DNA of 64,000 nt from Geopsychrobacter electrodiphilus DSM 16401 (GTDB lineage: Bacteria > Desulfobacterota > Desulfuromonadia > Desulfuromonadales > Geopsychrobacteraceae). Of the stretch, positions 56,043 through 64,000 are shown piece after piece. Numbering within the stretch: position 1 is the first letter of the stretch; every line of letters begins with the position of its first letter. The notes beneath the pieces were generated by a model. The model was not told the DNA's origin. It saw only the letters and a list, made by a program, of their open reading frames with translations, and searched no databases. Location: positions 1,948,894 through 2,012,893 of the forward strand of contig NZ_ARWE01000001.1 in NCBI RefSeq assembly GCF_000384395.1. The letters run 5' to 3'. The position numbers were made by a program, and so were the translations under genes.

Positions 56043-59000
56043 TTACTTGTTAATCCTCAGGTACATCACTGTCCCGAGCGAAGCCGGTGCCGCAGCACTG
56101 TCGACCGTGATAATGCTGACCGGGAAGGTCGCGAAGGTGCTCCCGGCCTTGACGTTAACCGCGGTCGGAGTGCCACTGATCAGACCGGAGGGCGAGATAC
56201 TCAACCCGGCGGGCAGACCGAAGGCCGACCAGTTATAGGGTGCCGTGCCGCCGACTGCGGTGAGCTGCAGGCTGTAGGCGAAATTGACGGCACCGGTGAC
56301 GAGGGCAGTGGTCGTGTTGGTAAAGACAGGTGCGGCCAGAGTGAGGGTTGTCGAGGATACGGTCGAAGCCCCGTTGGCATCGGTCACCTTGAAGCTCATG
56401 GTGTAAGGACCGGCGCCGGCTGGGGTTGAGGACAACCAGGGTTGCAGTACGGAATACTTGATGGTGCGGTTGGCGAAGTAATCATATACGCCGTCGTTAT
56501 CGATATCCCAGGCGTAAGTGAGGCCCGGGCTGCAAGTGTCAACGTCGGTGCCGGAACCATTCAGCACCAGGTTGCTGCCGAAGCCGAGGGTGTAAGGTCC
56601 ACCGGAGCTTGCTGTCGGCGCATGGTTAATGACGTCAATCAGGTTGGTGGCCGAAGAGGTCAGGCCGATGGCGTCAGTCAGGGTGAGGGTGATGCTGTGC
56701 GTACCCATGGTCATGGCCGGCAGCGACAATGTTCCGACCGTACTCGGCGCCTGAGCTACTCCGTCCACCGCCCAGACAAAGCTGTATGGTGCGGTCCCGG
56801 CGCCGGTGATTGAGGCGACCAGGGAGATCGGATCACAGAGCCCGATGGGGGCGCCCGCATTGGCGGTGAAATTAACCGCTAAGCCACCGGTCACCGTGAG
56901 CGTGGTGGTGCTGGAGGTGGTTGTGAGGACCGCCTTGTTGACTGTGCTGGTTGGCGGATCAGGAACTTCGGCGGTGACAACAGCAAAGACCTCATAAGTA
57001 CCCGCCTGAACTCCGGTCAGGCTCAGCGTATAAGGTGCGGTCGTCGCGGTGCCGAGCAGGTTGGTGCCATTGTAATAATCAACCTTGGTCACGCTTTGCG
57101 CCAGGGGCGCGGCGACCGTGACGCTGAGATTTATCGACGCCGGCGCGGTGTAGGTGTAAGGCGCGCCGGGTGAAACATTGAGGGTCACAGCGCCGGGAGA
57201 GTTCGAGTAGGTCGAACCGCTCTGGTTATAAGCCTCGATAACATAGATATCACTGGTACCGACCGGGCTGACATCTTTATAGGCGGTATGGTTGGCCGGA
57301 ACAGAACCGATCTTCTGATAGACGCCGGTGCCGCCGTCGGAGCGCCAGATATTGAAGCCGATTTCGTTGGTGTCGTCGCCGAAGTAGGCATGGGTCACAT
57401 AGTCGACGGGAGTCGGGTCAGTCCAGCTGAGGTCGACTTCTGGCGTGCCCGGAACCGTATCGTAAGGTGTGGTAAGTGAGAAGTTCGTGTTGCCGACCAG
57501 GTTGGTCTGAACCAGCAGAATAATCGGCCGCATCATGTCCATCTCTTCGTGGCTCAAGATGTGACAATGCCAGACGTATTCCCAGCCGAAATCGTGGAGC
57601 TGGTTCACAACGCCACCGGCATAAGGCGATGGTGCCACATAGGCCTGACCGGTCGCAGGATCAGTGTTGCTGAGGCCCATAGTAGACCCGATGGGGATCG
57701 CCGGGCTTAAGGGACGCATACTGTTGGGGATACCGAAGGGCAACGCCGGGGCCGTAGGCCGCACCGCGACGATGGTATCTTCGAGGGGGCTGATACGGAC
57801 AGTATCCTTCCAGCCAATTTCGTTGGGCAGCGGATATTCAACCAGTCCGTCCCAGCCGATACGATTGATCACCTGAACATCGAAGATGTGGAAGTGGATC
57901 GGGTGCGTGTCGACCCCGTTGTGCGAGATATTCCAGATCTGGGTGCCATCAGCTGCGGCCCCGAGGCTGGTTATCATAACTCCCGGAGGCGAGTTTTGCA
58001 CGATCTCGGTCGGGACGTCATTAAAACCATACAGGTTGAGGTTAGCATTGTTGGTAGTCGGCGGCTGGATTTCAATCGCCAGGTTACCGCTCATGCGACC
58101 ATATTCGGGATCAAAAGAAGCGCCCATTTCATCGTGGAGACCCTTGGGTTGCAGGGGTATTTCCACCTTCTCGTTATTAAGGGTGATGAACTTGAGCGTA
58201 CGGTCCAGAATGGAGGTACGAGCGCCGGCCCAGGGCCAGGTCGAGGTGAAGGTTTTACCCTTGTAAGCCCCTTGATAATCCGGCTGGGTGACAACGATCG
58301 GCTCCATGGAGCGCTCAAACAATGGCAATCCACCGGCGTTGAGCAAGGCAGCGTGAGCCGGATCATAGGGATCGATGGCGGTCGGATCTGCGGCGGTGGT
58401 ATATTCCTTCTGCAGATCGGCCAGATTAAAGGGGTGAGTTGCCGGGTTCGTAACCGTGTTACCGACAACAATCTGCATGACGGTACGCGTATTGGGTCCA
58501 TAACCGGCAAACGGGCCATGTCCGCCTTCCCAGGCGCCGGTCACCGTGTTGAACCAGCCACCGGCCCCGTAACCGCCTGAATCACGGTTATCAGGCGCGC
58601 CGGTGTAGTAGTCATAGACAAAGAACAGCGCCGGCCAGGCCGTGGGAGCGTCATTGTAGACGATCAGGGTTTGACCCGCATAGGCCGAGAAGTCGACGAC
58701 GACGTCGGCACGTTCTGCCGGCATCAGCGCGAGAGAGGTCTTATAGACGTTGCCAACCCAGAACGCTGTCGGATCGACACGATAGGTGACAGGTTGCGGA
58801 TCAATAACGACCGGTCTGGGCAGGAACCCGGCATCGTTACCAATCTGAATCCAGGGCGGGCCGAAGTTACTGCAGCGCCCGGTGGTACAGTCGCCGGGAT
58901 CAGGCACGCCGCCTTCACGACCATCGGTCGGCCAATCTGCTGGCCACCCGGGTGTCGTGGTGGCAGGCACCAGCTTGACTTCGGTTTGCGGCGAATATTT

Positions 59001-60893
59001 TGCGCTGACCGTATAGTTGTTGGTCGCGTTGCTGACCATACCCGGAGGAGTGCGCGTGGAGCCGGGGGTGATATCGCTGAGCTGTGTGGGATCGGCCTTC
59101 ATAATCATGAGGTTCGAGCCACGGTCATTGGCAGCATTCAGGATGCGGAAACGATAGGCCTTGGGCTCAACTTCAAGCCGCGGGAAAGCGGTACCGTTGA
59201 CGATCCAGGTGTCAAAGAAGGCCTCCATACCCATGGACGGATGCGGGGTTGCCGGGATCTCTGGCGGCTGGCCGGGGGTCTGACAGTCGGCCAGAACCCA
59301 GGGATTGCTGCTGCTGCAGTCAGGATCATAGTAGGGGTTGGCAATCGGCGGATGAGTAATAACCGTCGGGGGGTAGAACCAGGGACCATAGAACCAGCGG
59401 CCGAAGGGATTCACGCCGCCCGGAGAAGTAGGATTCTGGGCCGGCATGTAGACGTGTGAATACCAGAGATCACCGGTCTGGGGCTCGCGGGTCTTGCCAT
59501 CGGCGGACATGGGCCCGGTACCCCAGTTCCAGAGGGGATCGGTCAAACGCACCGTCGGGGTCATGACGTTGTTATCCAGAGGATTGGGCGTCAGGGTCGC
59601 ATCGACAAAGGTACGGTCCTGGATAACCAGTGGAATCTGGTCGGTCGGGTTCTTGCCGGGGATGATCTCCCGATCGATGAGATCCTGCTCGTACCGGTCA
59701 GTAATCAAATAGCCTGCGGCCATACCGGCGAGGACGTTGAGCCGGGTAATACCAAAGGCGTGATCGTGGTAAAACAGCAGACGCGCTGACTGCTGGTTGG
59801 TGTAGTAAAAGGTCATGGACCCTGGACCCGGATCGGGCATGTCCGGCACCATGGAAACACTGACGCCGCGCGGATAGGGGGTCGGTGTGGTGCGATCGGA
59901 GACAGAGACCTCGTTAGCCGGGGTGATCCACTGGTGAGGGGTGCCGTCACTGATCCAGGGAGTGCGGCCACCGTGCAGGTGAACCGTAGCCCGGGTCTGG
60001 GGAAAATAGTCACAGGTGTTGTTTTCGTAGTCAGTGTTGTTACAGGGTGAGCCGTCACGGTTCAACGGACCCTCCCCTGCGCCCATGACTGACTGATCAA
60101 CCGGAAGAAAGAGATCGCCTCCGGTCCCGGCCGGGAGCTTGTTGGTGAACTTGACCCGCACCGGCCGATTGCGTCGCGCCACGACAAGCGGGCCCATGAA
60201 ATGCTGACCCGCAGGCGCGATGGTGTTACAGCTGTTGTCTGAAGGGGTCGCACCAGCGGTACAACCACCGGCAACCGCCGTCTGGTCGGTGCCGTTATTG
60301 GTCTGAACATAACCGCGTGTCGGCGTGCCGAGCGGCATGTCGGAGTGCATCACCTCATGCCACTCTTCAAGACTGATTTCGTAATAGTCGCTCCCTGGAT
60401 AGGTCACCGTGTCAGGCACCGCGACCGGCAGACATTGCCCCAGCTCATTTTTACCGGCAAGGCTACAATCGAGGGTCGGCAACCTGTCAACAAATTTTGC
60501 CAGTGGCGGAGAATAAGCCCAGTTAGCCGTGGTGTTATAATCGGGTACGTTGGGGTTACCCGCGGCATCGAAGGGCGCGGTCGGAATGGCCTTGAAATCT
60601 ATGCCGAGAATCCCCAGCGGGTTGACCTGCGTTTGCCCCTTGACCCGAATCGTCGGATCCGCCTGCATCAGCTTGTATTCATGAATCTGTTGACGCAGCG
60701 CCTTAAGCGATTCGGCGGCGGCACGGCGCTCAGCATCGGAGACTCTCTGCTCCATCTGCTTGCGTACCACCTCGGTTTTTGTCACTAACTCTGGCGTGAC
60801 AGCGGTATACGCCGACGCGGAGCAAACCCCGGCGCCAAGCACCAAAAGGGTTAAAACTAAATTTCGCAGGAATGCTCGTCCGATGCTTGTCAT
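56043..60893 (-). CDS. Giant secreted multicopper oxidase, OmpB-like, with PKD/Ig tail
   Basis: A 1616-residue protein with signal peptide (FLRNLVLTLLVLGAGVCSASA) and an early coiled-coil stretch (TKTEVVRKQMEQRVSDAERR). Copper motifs: HLHG at 305-308, YHDH at 375-378, HPIHFH at 997-1002, HCHILSHEEMDMM from 1109. About 600 residues separate the second and third motif, so the core is much larger than a laccase, as in the large Geobacter OmpB class. The tail holds Ig-like, PKD (WDIDNDGVYDYF) and putative-Ig (GLPAGLSISPSGLISGTPT) domains. The ATG at 60891-60893 was chosen for its GGAGGG site. It is first in an oxidase-FKBP-oxidase run. Fe, Mn or Cu oxidation, or electron transfer to or from minerals, is inferred. 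Confidence 0.85.
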   Translation of the reverse strand: MTSIGRAFLRNLVLTLLVLGAGVCSASAYTAVTPELVTKTEVVRKQMEQRVSDAERRAAAESLKALRQQIHEYKLMQADPTIRVKGQTQVNPLGILGIDFKAIPTAPFDAAGNPNVPDYNTTANWAYSPPLAKFVDRLPTLDCSLAGKNELGQCLPVAVPDTVTYPGSDYYEISLEEWHEVMHSDMPLGTPTRGYVQTNNGTDQTAVAGGCTAGATPSDNSCNTIAPAGQHFMGPLVVARRNRPVRVKFTNKLPAGTGGDLFLPVDQSVMGAGEGPLNRDGSPCNNTDYENNTCDYFPQTRATVHLHGGRTPWISDGTPHQWITPANEVSVSDRTTPTPYPRGVSVSMVPDMPDPGPGSMTFYYTNQQSARLLFYHDHAFGITRLNVLAGMAAGYLITDRYEQDLIDREIIPGKNPTDQIPLVIQDRTFVDATLTPNPLDNNVMTPTVRLTDPLWNWGTGPMSADGKTREPQTGDLWYSHVYMPAQNPTSPGGVNPFGRWFYGPWFYPPTVITHPPIANPYYDPDCSSSNPWVLADCQTPGQPPEIPATPHPSMGMEAFFDTWIVNGTAFPRLEVEPKAYRFRILNAANDRGSNLMIMKADPTQLSDITPGSTRTPPGMVSNATNNYTVSAKYSPQTEVKLVPATTTPGWPADWPTDGREGGVPDPGDCTTGRCSNFGPPWIQIGNDAGFLPRPVVIDPQPVTYRVDPTAFWVGNVYKTSLALMPAERADVVVDFSAYAGQTLIVYNDAPTAWPALFFVYDYYTGAPDNRDSGGYGAGGWFNTVTGAWEGGHGPFAGYGPNTRTVMQIVVGNTVTNPATHPFNLADLQKEYTTAADPTAIDPYDPAHAALLNAGGLPLFERSMEPIVVTQPDYQGAYKGKTFTSTWPWAGARTSILDRTLKFITLNNEKVEIPLQPKGLHDEMGASFDPEYGRMSGNLAIEIQPPTTNNANLNLYGFNDVPTEIVQNSPPGVMITSLGAAADGTQIWNISHNGVDTHPIHFHIFDVQVINRIGWDGLVEYPLPNEIGWKDTVRISPLEDTIVAVRPTAPALPFGIPNSMRPLSPAIPIGSTMGLSNTDPATGQAYVAPSPYAGGVVNQLHDFGWEYVWHCHILSHEEMDMMRPIILLVQTNLVGNTNFSLTTPYDTVPGTPEVDLSWTDPTPVDYVTHAYFGDDTNEIGFNIWRSDGGTGVYQKIGSVPANHTAYKDVSPVGTSDIYVIEAYNQSGSTYSNSPGAVTLNVSPGAPYTYTAPASINLSVTVAAPLAQSVTKVDYYNGTNLLGTATTAPYTLSLTGVQAGTYEVFAVVTAEVPDPPTSTVNKAVLTTTSSTTTLTVTGGLAVNFTANAGAPIGLCDPISLVASITGAGTAPYSFVWAVDGVAQAPSTVGTLSLPAMTMGTHSITLTLTDAIGLTSSATNLIDVINHAPTASSGGPYTLGFGSNLVLNGSGTDVDTCSPGLTYAWDIDNDGVYDYFANRTIKYSVLQPWLSSTPAGAGPYTMSFKVTDANGASTVSSTTLTLAAPVFTNTTTALVTGAVNFAYSLQLTAVGGTAPYNWSAFGLPAGLSISPSGLISGTPTAVNVKAGSTFATFPVSIITVDSAAAPASLGTVMYLRINK

Positions 60894-60935
60894 TCGTCCC
60901 TCCTTCGTTTTCGTCCTCATATCTGGACCTTTCAT

Positions 60936-61182
60936 TTAGCGGCTAGCGGGGATATTTACATTTGCTAATAGTTAATTCAGCACTCTTTAAGTGCATAAAA
61001 TTACGAGATTCTTATAGATGACTATTACAGGTAACATGCCAATTTAGAGCCTGAGGCTAACTGGTGAATTTTACTGCAACATCTTGTTGCAACACCAAAA
61101 TTCAAGCCTCAGAGGGGTGCGAAAATCAGGACAAATTAATGGATGGGGTGCAAAAATTAGTACAAAAGGGGGAGTCTGGCTC
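60936..61182. other. Upstream region of the oxidase operon with a complex dyad
   Basis: No gene. At 61051-61112 outer arms ctgaggct/agcctcag, middle arms gaatttt/aaaattc and a tight inner stem tgcaaca-tct-tgttgca form one bulged hairpin. Next to it an imperfect direct repeat of ggggtgc(g/a)aaaat(c/t)ag(g/t)acaaa occurs at about 61115 and 61146. Either a transcribed leader of the oxidase gene or the worn end of a mobile element; undecided. Confidence 0.4.
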
Positions 61183-61337
61183 AGGGACTGGCTCCTTCAG
61201 GTGCCTGTCCCTTTTTCGACCGTTTCAACCAAGGGGGACAGGCACCTTCGGAGCCTGTCCCTATTTTCAGCTCGACTGATTTTTTTATTTGTCAGTGACA
61301 GATTTTGAGGGACAGGCTCCTTCAGGTGCCTGTCCCT
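61183..61337. repeat. Three REP hairpins downstream of the RAYT gene
   Basis: Imperfect palindromes of the type gggacaggcaccttcggagc-ctgtccct or its inverse, at about 61184-61213, 61234-61262 and 61308-61337, in alternating orientation. They lie just beyond the stop of the RAYT gene (61342). Confidence 0.88.
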
Positions 61338-61341
61338 GTTT

Positions 61342-62031
61342 TCACTTTAACTGGTTTTTTGACTTTGTTAGCTCGGGGCCGGTTATGGGTGTATCGACAT
61401 AGACGGTCCAGGGTTGCGGCAATTCGATGGGTAATGGTGCGAGGAAGTTATTTGACTGCGAATCAGGGGGACAGGCACCTTCGGAGCCTGTCCCTGCGGA
61501 GCGTTGGTGATGCGATGACCTGGGCAAGGCTGCTGTCGATTCGAACATTTTGTGTGAATCAGGGGGACAGGCACCTTCGGAGCCTGTCCCTGCGATGCGT
61601 TGGTGATGCGATGACCAGGGCCAGTTTGCTGTCGATTCGACCATGTTGGCGCGGACAGGGTTGCCTTCGACGTAGCGGATAACCGTGAGTAATTGTTCGC
61701 TTTCGTTAATCGCAAAGCTCTTATAGCGCCCCTGCCACAGGTGGCCGCTGCTGCCATAATGGAGATGATAACGCCGCGCATGGGTGGTTTGAAACCAGTG
61801 CATACCGCGACTCAGTTCTGTGCCCACCTGCGGCCTGACAACCAGATGGTAATGATTCGGCATCAAACACCAGGCCAGCATTTCGACTGCGTAGCGACTG
61901 CTCATTTCGGCCAACATCTCAGTGAAGGCCTGATAATCGCGGTCTTTATGAAACACCCGCTGCTGACCGTTACCTCGATTGATCAGGTGGTAGATGCAGC
62001 CATCAACGAGTTGCCTTGCTACTCTTGGCAT
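61342..62031 (-). CDS. REP-associated tyrosine transposase (RAYT, Y1/HUH)
   Basis: A 229-residue IS200-like single-strand nuclease: start MPRVARQLVDGCIYHLINRGNGQ, HUH motif in WCLMPNHYHLVVRP, and the catalytic Tyr helix in LLTVIRYVEGNPVRANMV. RAYTs cut and move REP sequences. Here the C-terminal part is interrupted by a 32-residue duplicated segment (ESTAxxPxSSHHQRxAGTGS then EGACPPDS), in which the EGACPPDS part is encoded by a REP hairpin. The catalytic region is intact, so activity is possible. A GAGGAGG site precedes the ATG at 62029-62031. Confidence 0.9.
   Translation of the reverse strand: MPRVARQLVDGCIYHLINRGNGQQRVFHKDRDYQAFTEMLAEMSSRYAVEMLAWCLMPNHYHLVVRPQVGTELSRGMHWFQTTHARRYHLHYGSSGHLWQGRYKSFAINESEQLLTVIRYVEGNPVRANMVESTANWPWSSHHQRIAGTGSEGACPPDSHKMFESTAALPRSSHHQRSAGTGSEGACPPDSQSNNFLAPLPIELPQPWTVYVDTPITGPELTKSKNQLK
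61461..61652. repeat. 96-bp in-frame duplication with two REP hairpins inside the RAYT gene
   Basis: Two copies of a 96-bp unit start at 61461 and 61557, each opening with aatcagggggacaggcacct and containing a full REP hairpin (61465-61495, 61561-61591). 96 bp is 32 codons, so the frame is kept. Confidence 0.88.
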
Positions 62032-62065
62032 GGAGCCCCCTCCTCTACGAACGAGTGTAAGATTA

Positions 62066-62281
62066 GGGGGACAGGCACCTAACGGAGCCAGTCCCCAATG
62101 AAAATATTGTACTTCCGGACCTTCAGGGACTGGCTCCGTTAGGTGCCTGTCCCTTTTTCGACCGCGACCGTATCGACCGAAGGGGACAGGCACCTGCGGA
62201 GCCAGTCCCCAATGAAAATATCGTAAGACCGAAGGGGACTGGCTCCGTTAGGTGCCTGTCCCCTTAAGGAAGCTGTCCCCT
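62066..62281. repeat. REP/inverted-REP cluster upstream of the RAYT gene
   Basis: REP hairpins at about 62066-62095, 62125-62154, 62182-62210 and 62233-62264, plus a partial arm to 62281, in alternating orientation with a related spacer (aatgaaaatat(c/t)gta). The arrangement resembles a BIME. It fills the gap between the RAYT start and the stop of the next gene. Confidence 0.9.
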
Positions 62282-62291
62282 CCGATAACGC

Positions 62292-64000
62292 CTAGCGAAT
62301 CACCCAGGGGCTGCGCGGGATCAGGGCGGGTTCCGGACCGGGGCCGATTTGCAGGATATAACAGCCCTTGGAGGCGTAGCGTTGGCCTGAGCCGAAGCTG
62401 AGGCGTTCATAATCGAAGACGATCTTGTCCATCTGCATGCTCAGCACATCAATGAGATAATCGCGGTTAAGATTGTCGTAAAGCAGCCGTAACCCCTGGG
62501 TGACCGACTGAGCGAGCATGACGGCCGTCCGGGTCGCGACACGCTTGTCGGCAAAATTCTTATAGGTGGTATTGATCGGATTTGGCGCCAGCTTGCCGAG
62601 CCCCTCTTCGTCCCCGAAATAGGGTTTGAGTCGGTAGGGGAAGGTGATATAGACCTGGGGCCGCAAGCTGTCAGGGATTGTGGTGAGTTGAGCGCCCATG
62701 ATGCTGGACGAGACAAAAATACTCGCATCAGCGGCCGCTTGAGCGGCGATATCCTGCAAGTGCGGCAGGATTTTGGCGTCGGCCCAGATGAAGAGGAATT
62801 GTGGCTTGATATTGGCGATCAACCGGGAAAGCCTGGTCTTGTCCTGCAGAAGTTCAGCCGTCACCTCGATACGCTCGACGGTCGCCTTGGCCGCGGATTG
62901 ATTGACGGAGGAAAACCCCTTGGCCAGGGCACGTCCGGCGTCCGAGTTCTGCACCAATTGCAGGATTCTGCCCTGCGGCTTTTTTAGGAGCAATGGTTGC
63001 AGAAAACGTGCTGCGGCCTCGCCTTCCTGGAAGTAGCCCTTATTCAGGTAGAGGGTATACCAGGAGTCGCTGTCGACCACGGGCAACATGGTGATGGGAA
63101 ACAGACAGGGTAAGCGTTGTGCCTCACAAAAATCGTGGATAGGTTGCCAGCTCTGGTTGGAAATCCCGCCGAGGACGGCAAACACCGGGTCGGCATTATA
63201 GTAGGCGGCAAGCTGTTTTGCCCAGGTTTCGGGTGGGCCTTTAAGCTCCCAGAGCGCCAGGGAGGTTTTTCGAAAGGAATACTTCATGTCGCCGGTCGGT
63301 TTGTAACCAAACTTCAGGAAGTCACGGTACATATCAAGCTGATGGTTCTGGGAGGCAACGAAGCGCCGCAGCTGAACCAGCATCGCTTCGCGATCTGCGG
63401 CGCTGACATCATCAGTCAAAATTGTCGCAAACTTTATGAGAGTCGGGCTGGCCCCCGGGGAATCGTGGGCCGAGAGCAGTTCCAGATAACGCACCAGAAT
63501 GGCCATATCAGACGGGGTTAAAGGATAGCGCGGCATAATGCCGTTAAAAGTGGTCCCTGCAGGGTCATCCCCGTAGCGCAGCGCCTCCTTAAGGCTTTCA
63601 CGCGTATAGGCGGGCCGTTTCTGAATGGTTTTGGCGTAAGTATAACGCCCGTTAATATCAGGACGATCCTGAATCGACGGCGGTCTGATATAGGGTTTAT
63701 AGAGTTTGCGTCCGGTCGCCGCAGGCGTGACCACTCCGCCTTCGACTGAGCCGACTCCAGAGCGCAGGTGACAACTTTCGCAGGAGAACGCCGAGCTGTC
63801 GACACTCATCTCTCCATACAAAGCTTCCATTACCTGGCCCGAAGGGAGAATCCCCTCGCGATACATGCGCTCGCCGAGATGGAGAACCTCGTCATCCGTG
63901 AGGCCATGCAGCAGTGGATCGGGATTCTCCAGGTAAAATTCGAGTGACCGGTCTTCAGCGACCGGCGTCAAGAATTTGTTCGCGGGGTCGGCTGGTTCTA
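62292..64000 (-). CDS. Cytochrome c-periplasmic binding protein fusion, 5' end outside window
   Basis: The frame is open to the window edge, so the N-terminus and any signal or lipobox are missing; about 569 residues are visible. An N-terminal monoheme cytochrome c domain has CESCH (63768-63782) and a probable axial Met in NGIMPRYPLTPSDM (Met codon at 63534-63536), followed by a type 1 periplasmic-binding-protein domain (VFAVLGGISNQSWQPIHDFC, GRILQLVQNSDAGRALAKGF, FLFIWADAKILPHLQDIA) as in branched-chain amino-acid receptors. It may sense or bind a ligand and pass electrons. It lies upstream of the oxidase block on the same strand, separated by the REPtron. Confidence 0.85.
   Translation of the reverse strand, partial: EPADPANKFLTPVAEDRSLEFYLENPDPLLHGLTDDEVLHLGERMYREGILPSGQVMEALYGEMSVDSSAFSCESCHLRSGVGSVEGGVVTPAATGRKLYKPYIRPPSIQDRPDINGRYTYAKTIQKRPAYTRESLKEALRYGDDPAGTTFNGIMPRYPLTPSDMAILVRYLELLSAHDSPGASPTLIKFATILTDDVSAADREAMLVQLRRFVASQNHQLDMYRDFLKFGYKPTGDMKYSFRKTSLALWELKGPPETWAKQLAAYYNADPVFAVLGGISNQSWQPIHDFCEAQRLPCLFPITMLPVVDSDSWYTLYLNKGYFQEGEAAARFLQPLLLKKPQGRILQLVQNSDAGRALAKGFSSVNQSAAKATVERIEVTAELLQDKTRLSRLIANIKPQFLFIWADAKILPHLQDIAAQAAADASIFVSSSIMGAQLTTIPDSLRPQVYITFPYRLKPYFGDEEGLGKLAPNPINTTYKNFADKRVATRTAVMLAQSVTQGLRLLYDNLNRDYLIDVLSMQMDKIVFDYERLSFGSGQRYASKGCYILQIGPGPEPALIPRSPWVIR

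Noticed and set aside
56043-60893. Assignment of the gene symbol ompB
   Set aside because: Size and motifs resemble the OmpB class, but orthology cannot be shown from the sequence alone.

Overview
The window looks like a chromosomal contig from a Gram-negative, GC-rich anaerobe of the Desulfuromonadales (Geobacter/Desulfuromonas/Pelobacter-like). This placement is an inference. It rests on a PurS-PurS-PurL fusion, a Wzc-type kinase paired with a CpsB-type phosphatase, very large OmpB-like multicopper oxidases beside a c-type cytochrome, and RAYT/REP elements. No rRNA or tRNA gene was recognised.

Layout. 0-15 kb is core metabolism: the end of nadB, an AroQ chorismate mutase and a free-standing DAHP-synthase regulatory domain; a purL-purQ-purF-pyrE run on the minus strand; a metallo-beta-lactamase-fold hydrolase; a secreted protein built of three copies of one module; gap-pgk-tpiA. 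Three intergenic gaps here carry palindromic arrays of a 7-bp unit. 14-47 kb is a cell-surface polysaccharide locus, almost all on the minus strand: a sugar epimerase, CpsB phosphatase, Wzc kinase, Wza exporter, a PglF-like dehydratase, then a compact operon with PglE/D/C/A-like bacillosamine genes, an (R)-enoyl-CoA hydratase, glycosyltransferases, a Wzy-like protein, Wzx, and WbpA/B/D/E-like genes for a diacetamido uronic acid. The early part (15-28 kb) is full of noncoding imperfect palindromes of at least four families. These tracts host small accessory genes: higBA, two near-identical phd/relE modules in tandem, a GxxExxY protein and, nearby, a four-helix-bundle protein.

29-31 kb and 47-50 kb hold insertion sequences: IS256 family with an 8-bp target duplication inside a heptamer array, IS30 family, and a decayed IS3-family copy. 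50-61 kb carries two secreted multicopper oxidases of about 1620 residues with immunoglobulin-like tails, separated by an FKBP-type prolyl isomerase. 61-62.3 kb is a REPtron: a RAYT transposase surrounded by REP hairpins, two of which lie inside its own reading frame. The window ends in a truncated gene joining a monoheme cytochrome c domain to a periplasmic-binding-protein domain.

How the parts work together. The surface locus encodes precursor synthesis, assembly, flipping, polymerisation, export and tyrosine-phosphorylation control. The oxidases, their folding factor and the cytochrome fusion suggest a second extracytoplasmic system for metal or electron transfer. The best candidates for undescribed biology are the oxidase/cytochrome block, the mosaic palindrome families with their passenger genes, and the self-invaded REPtron.
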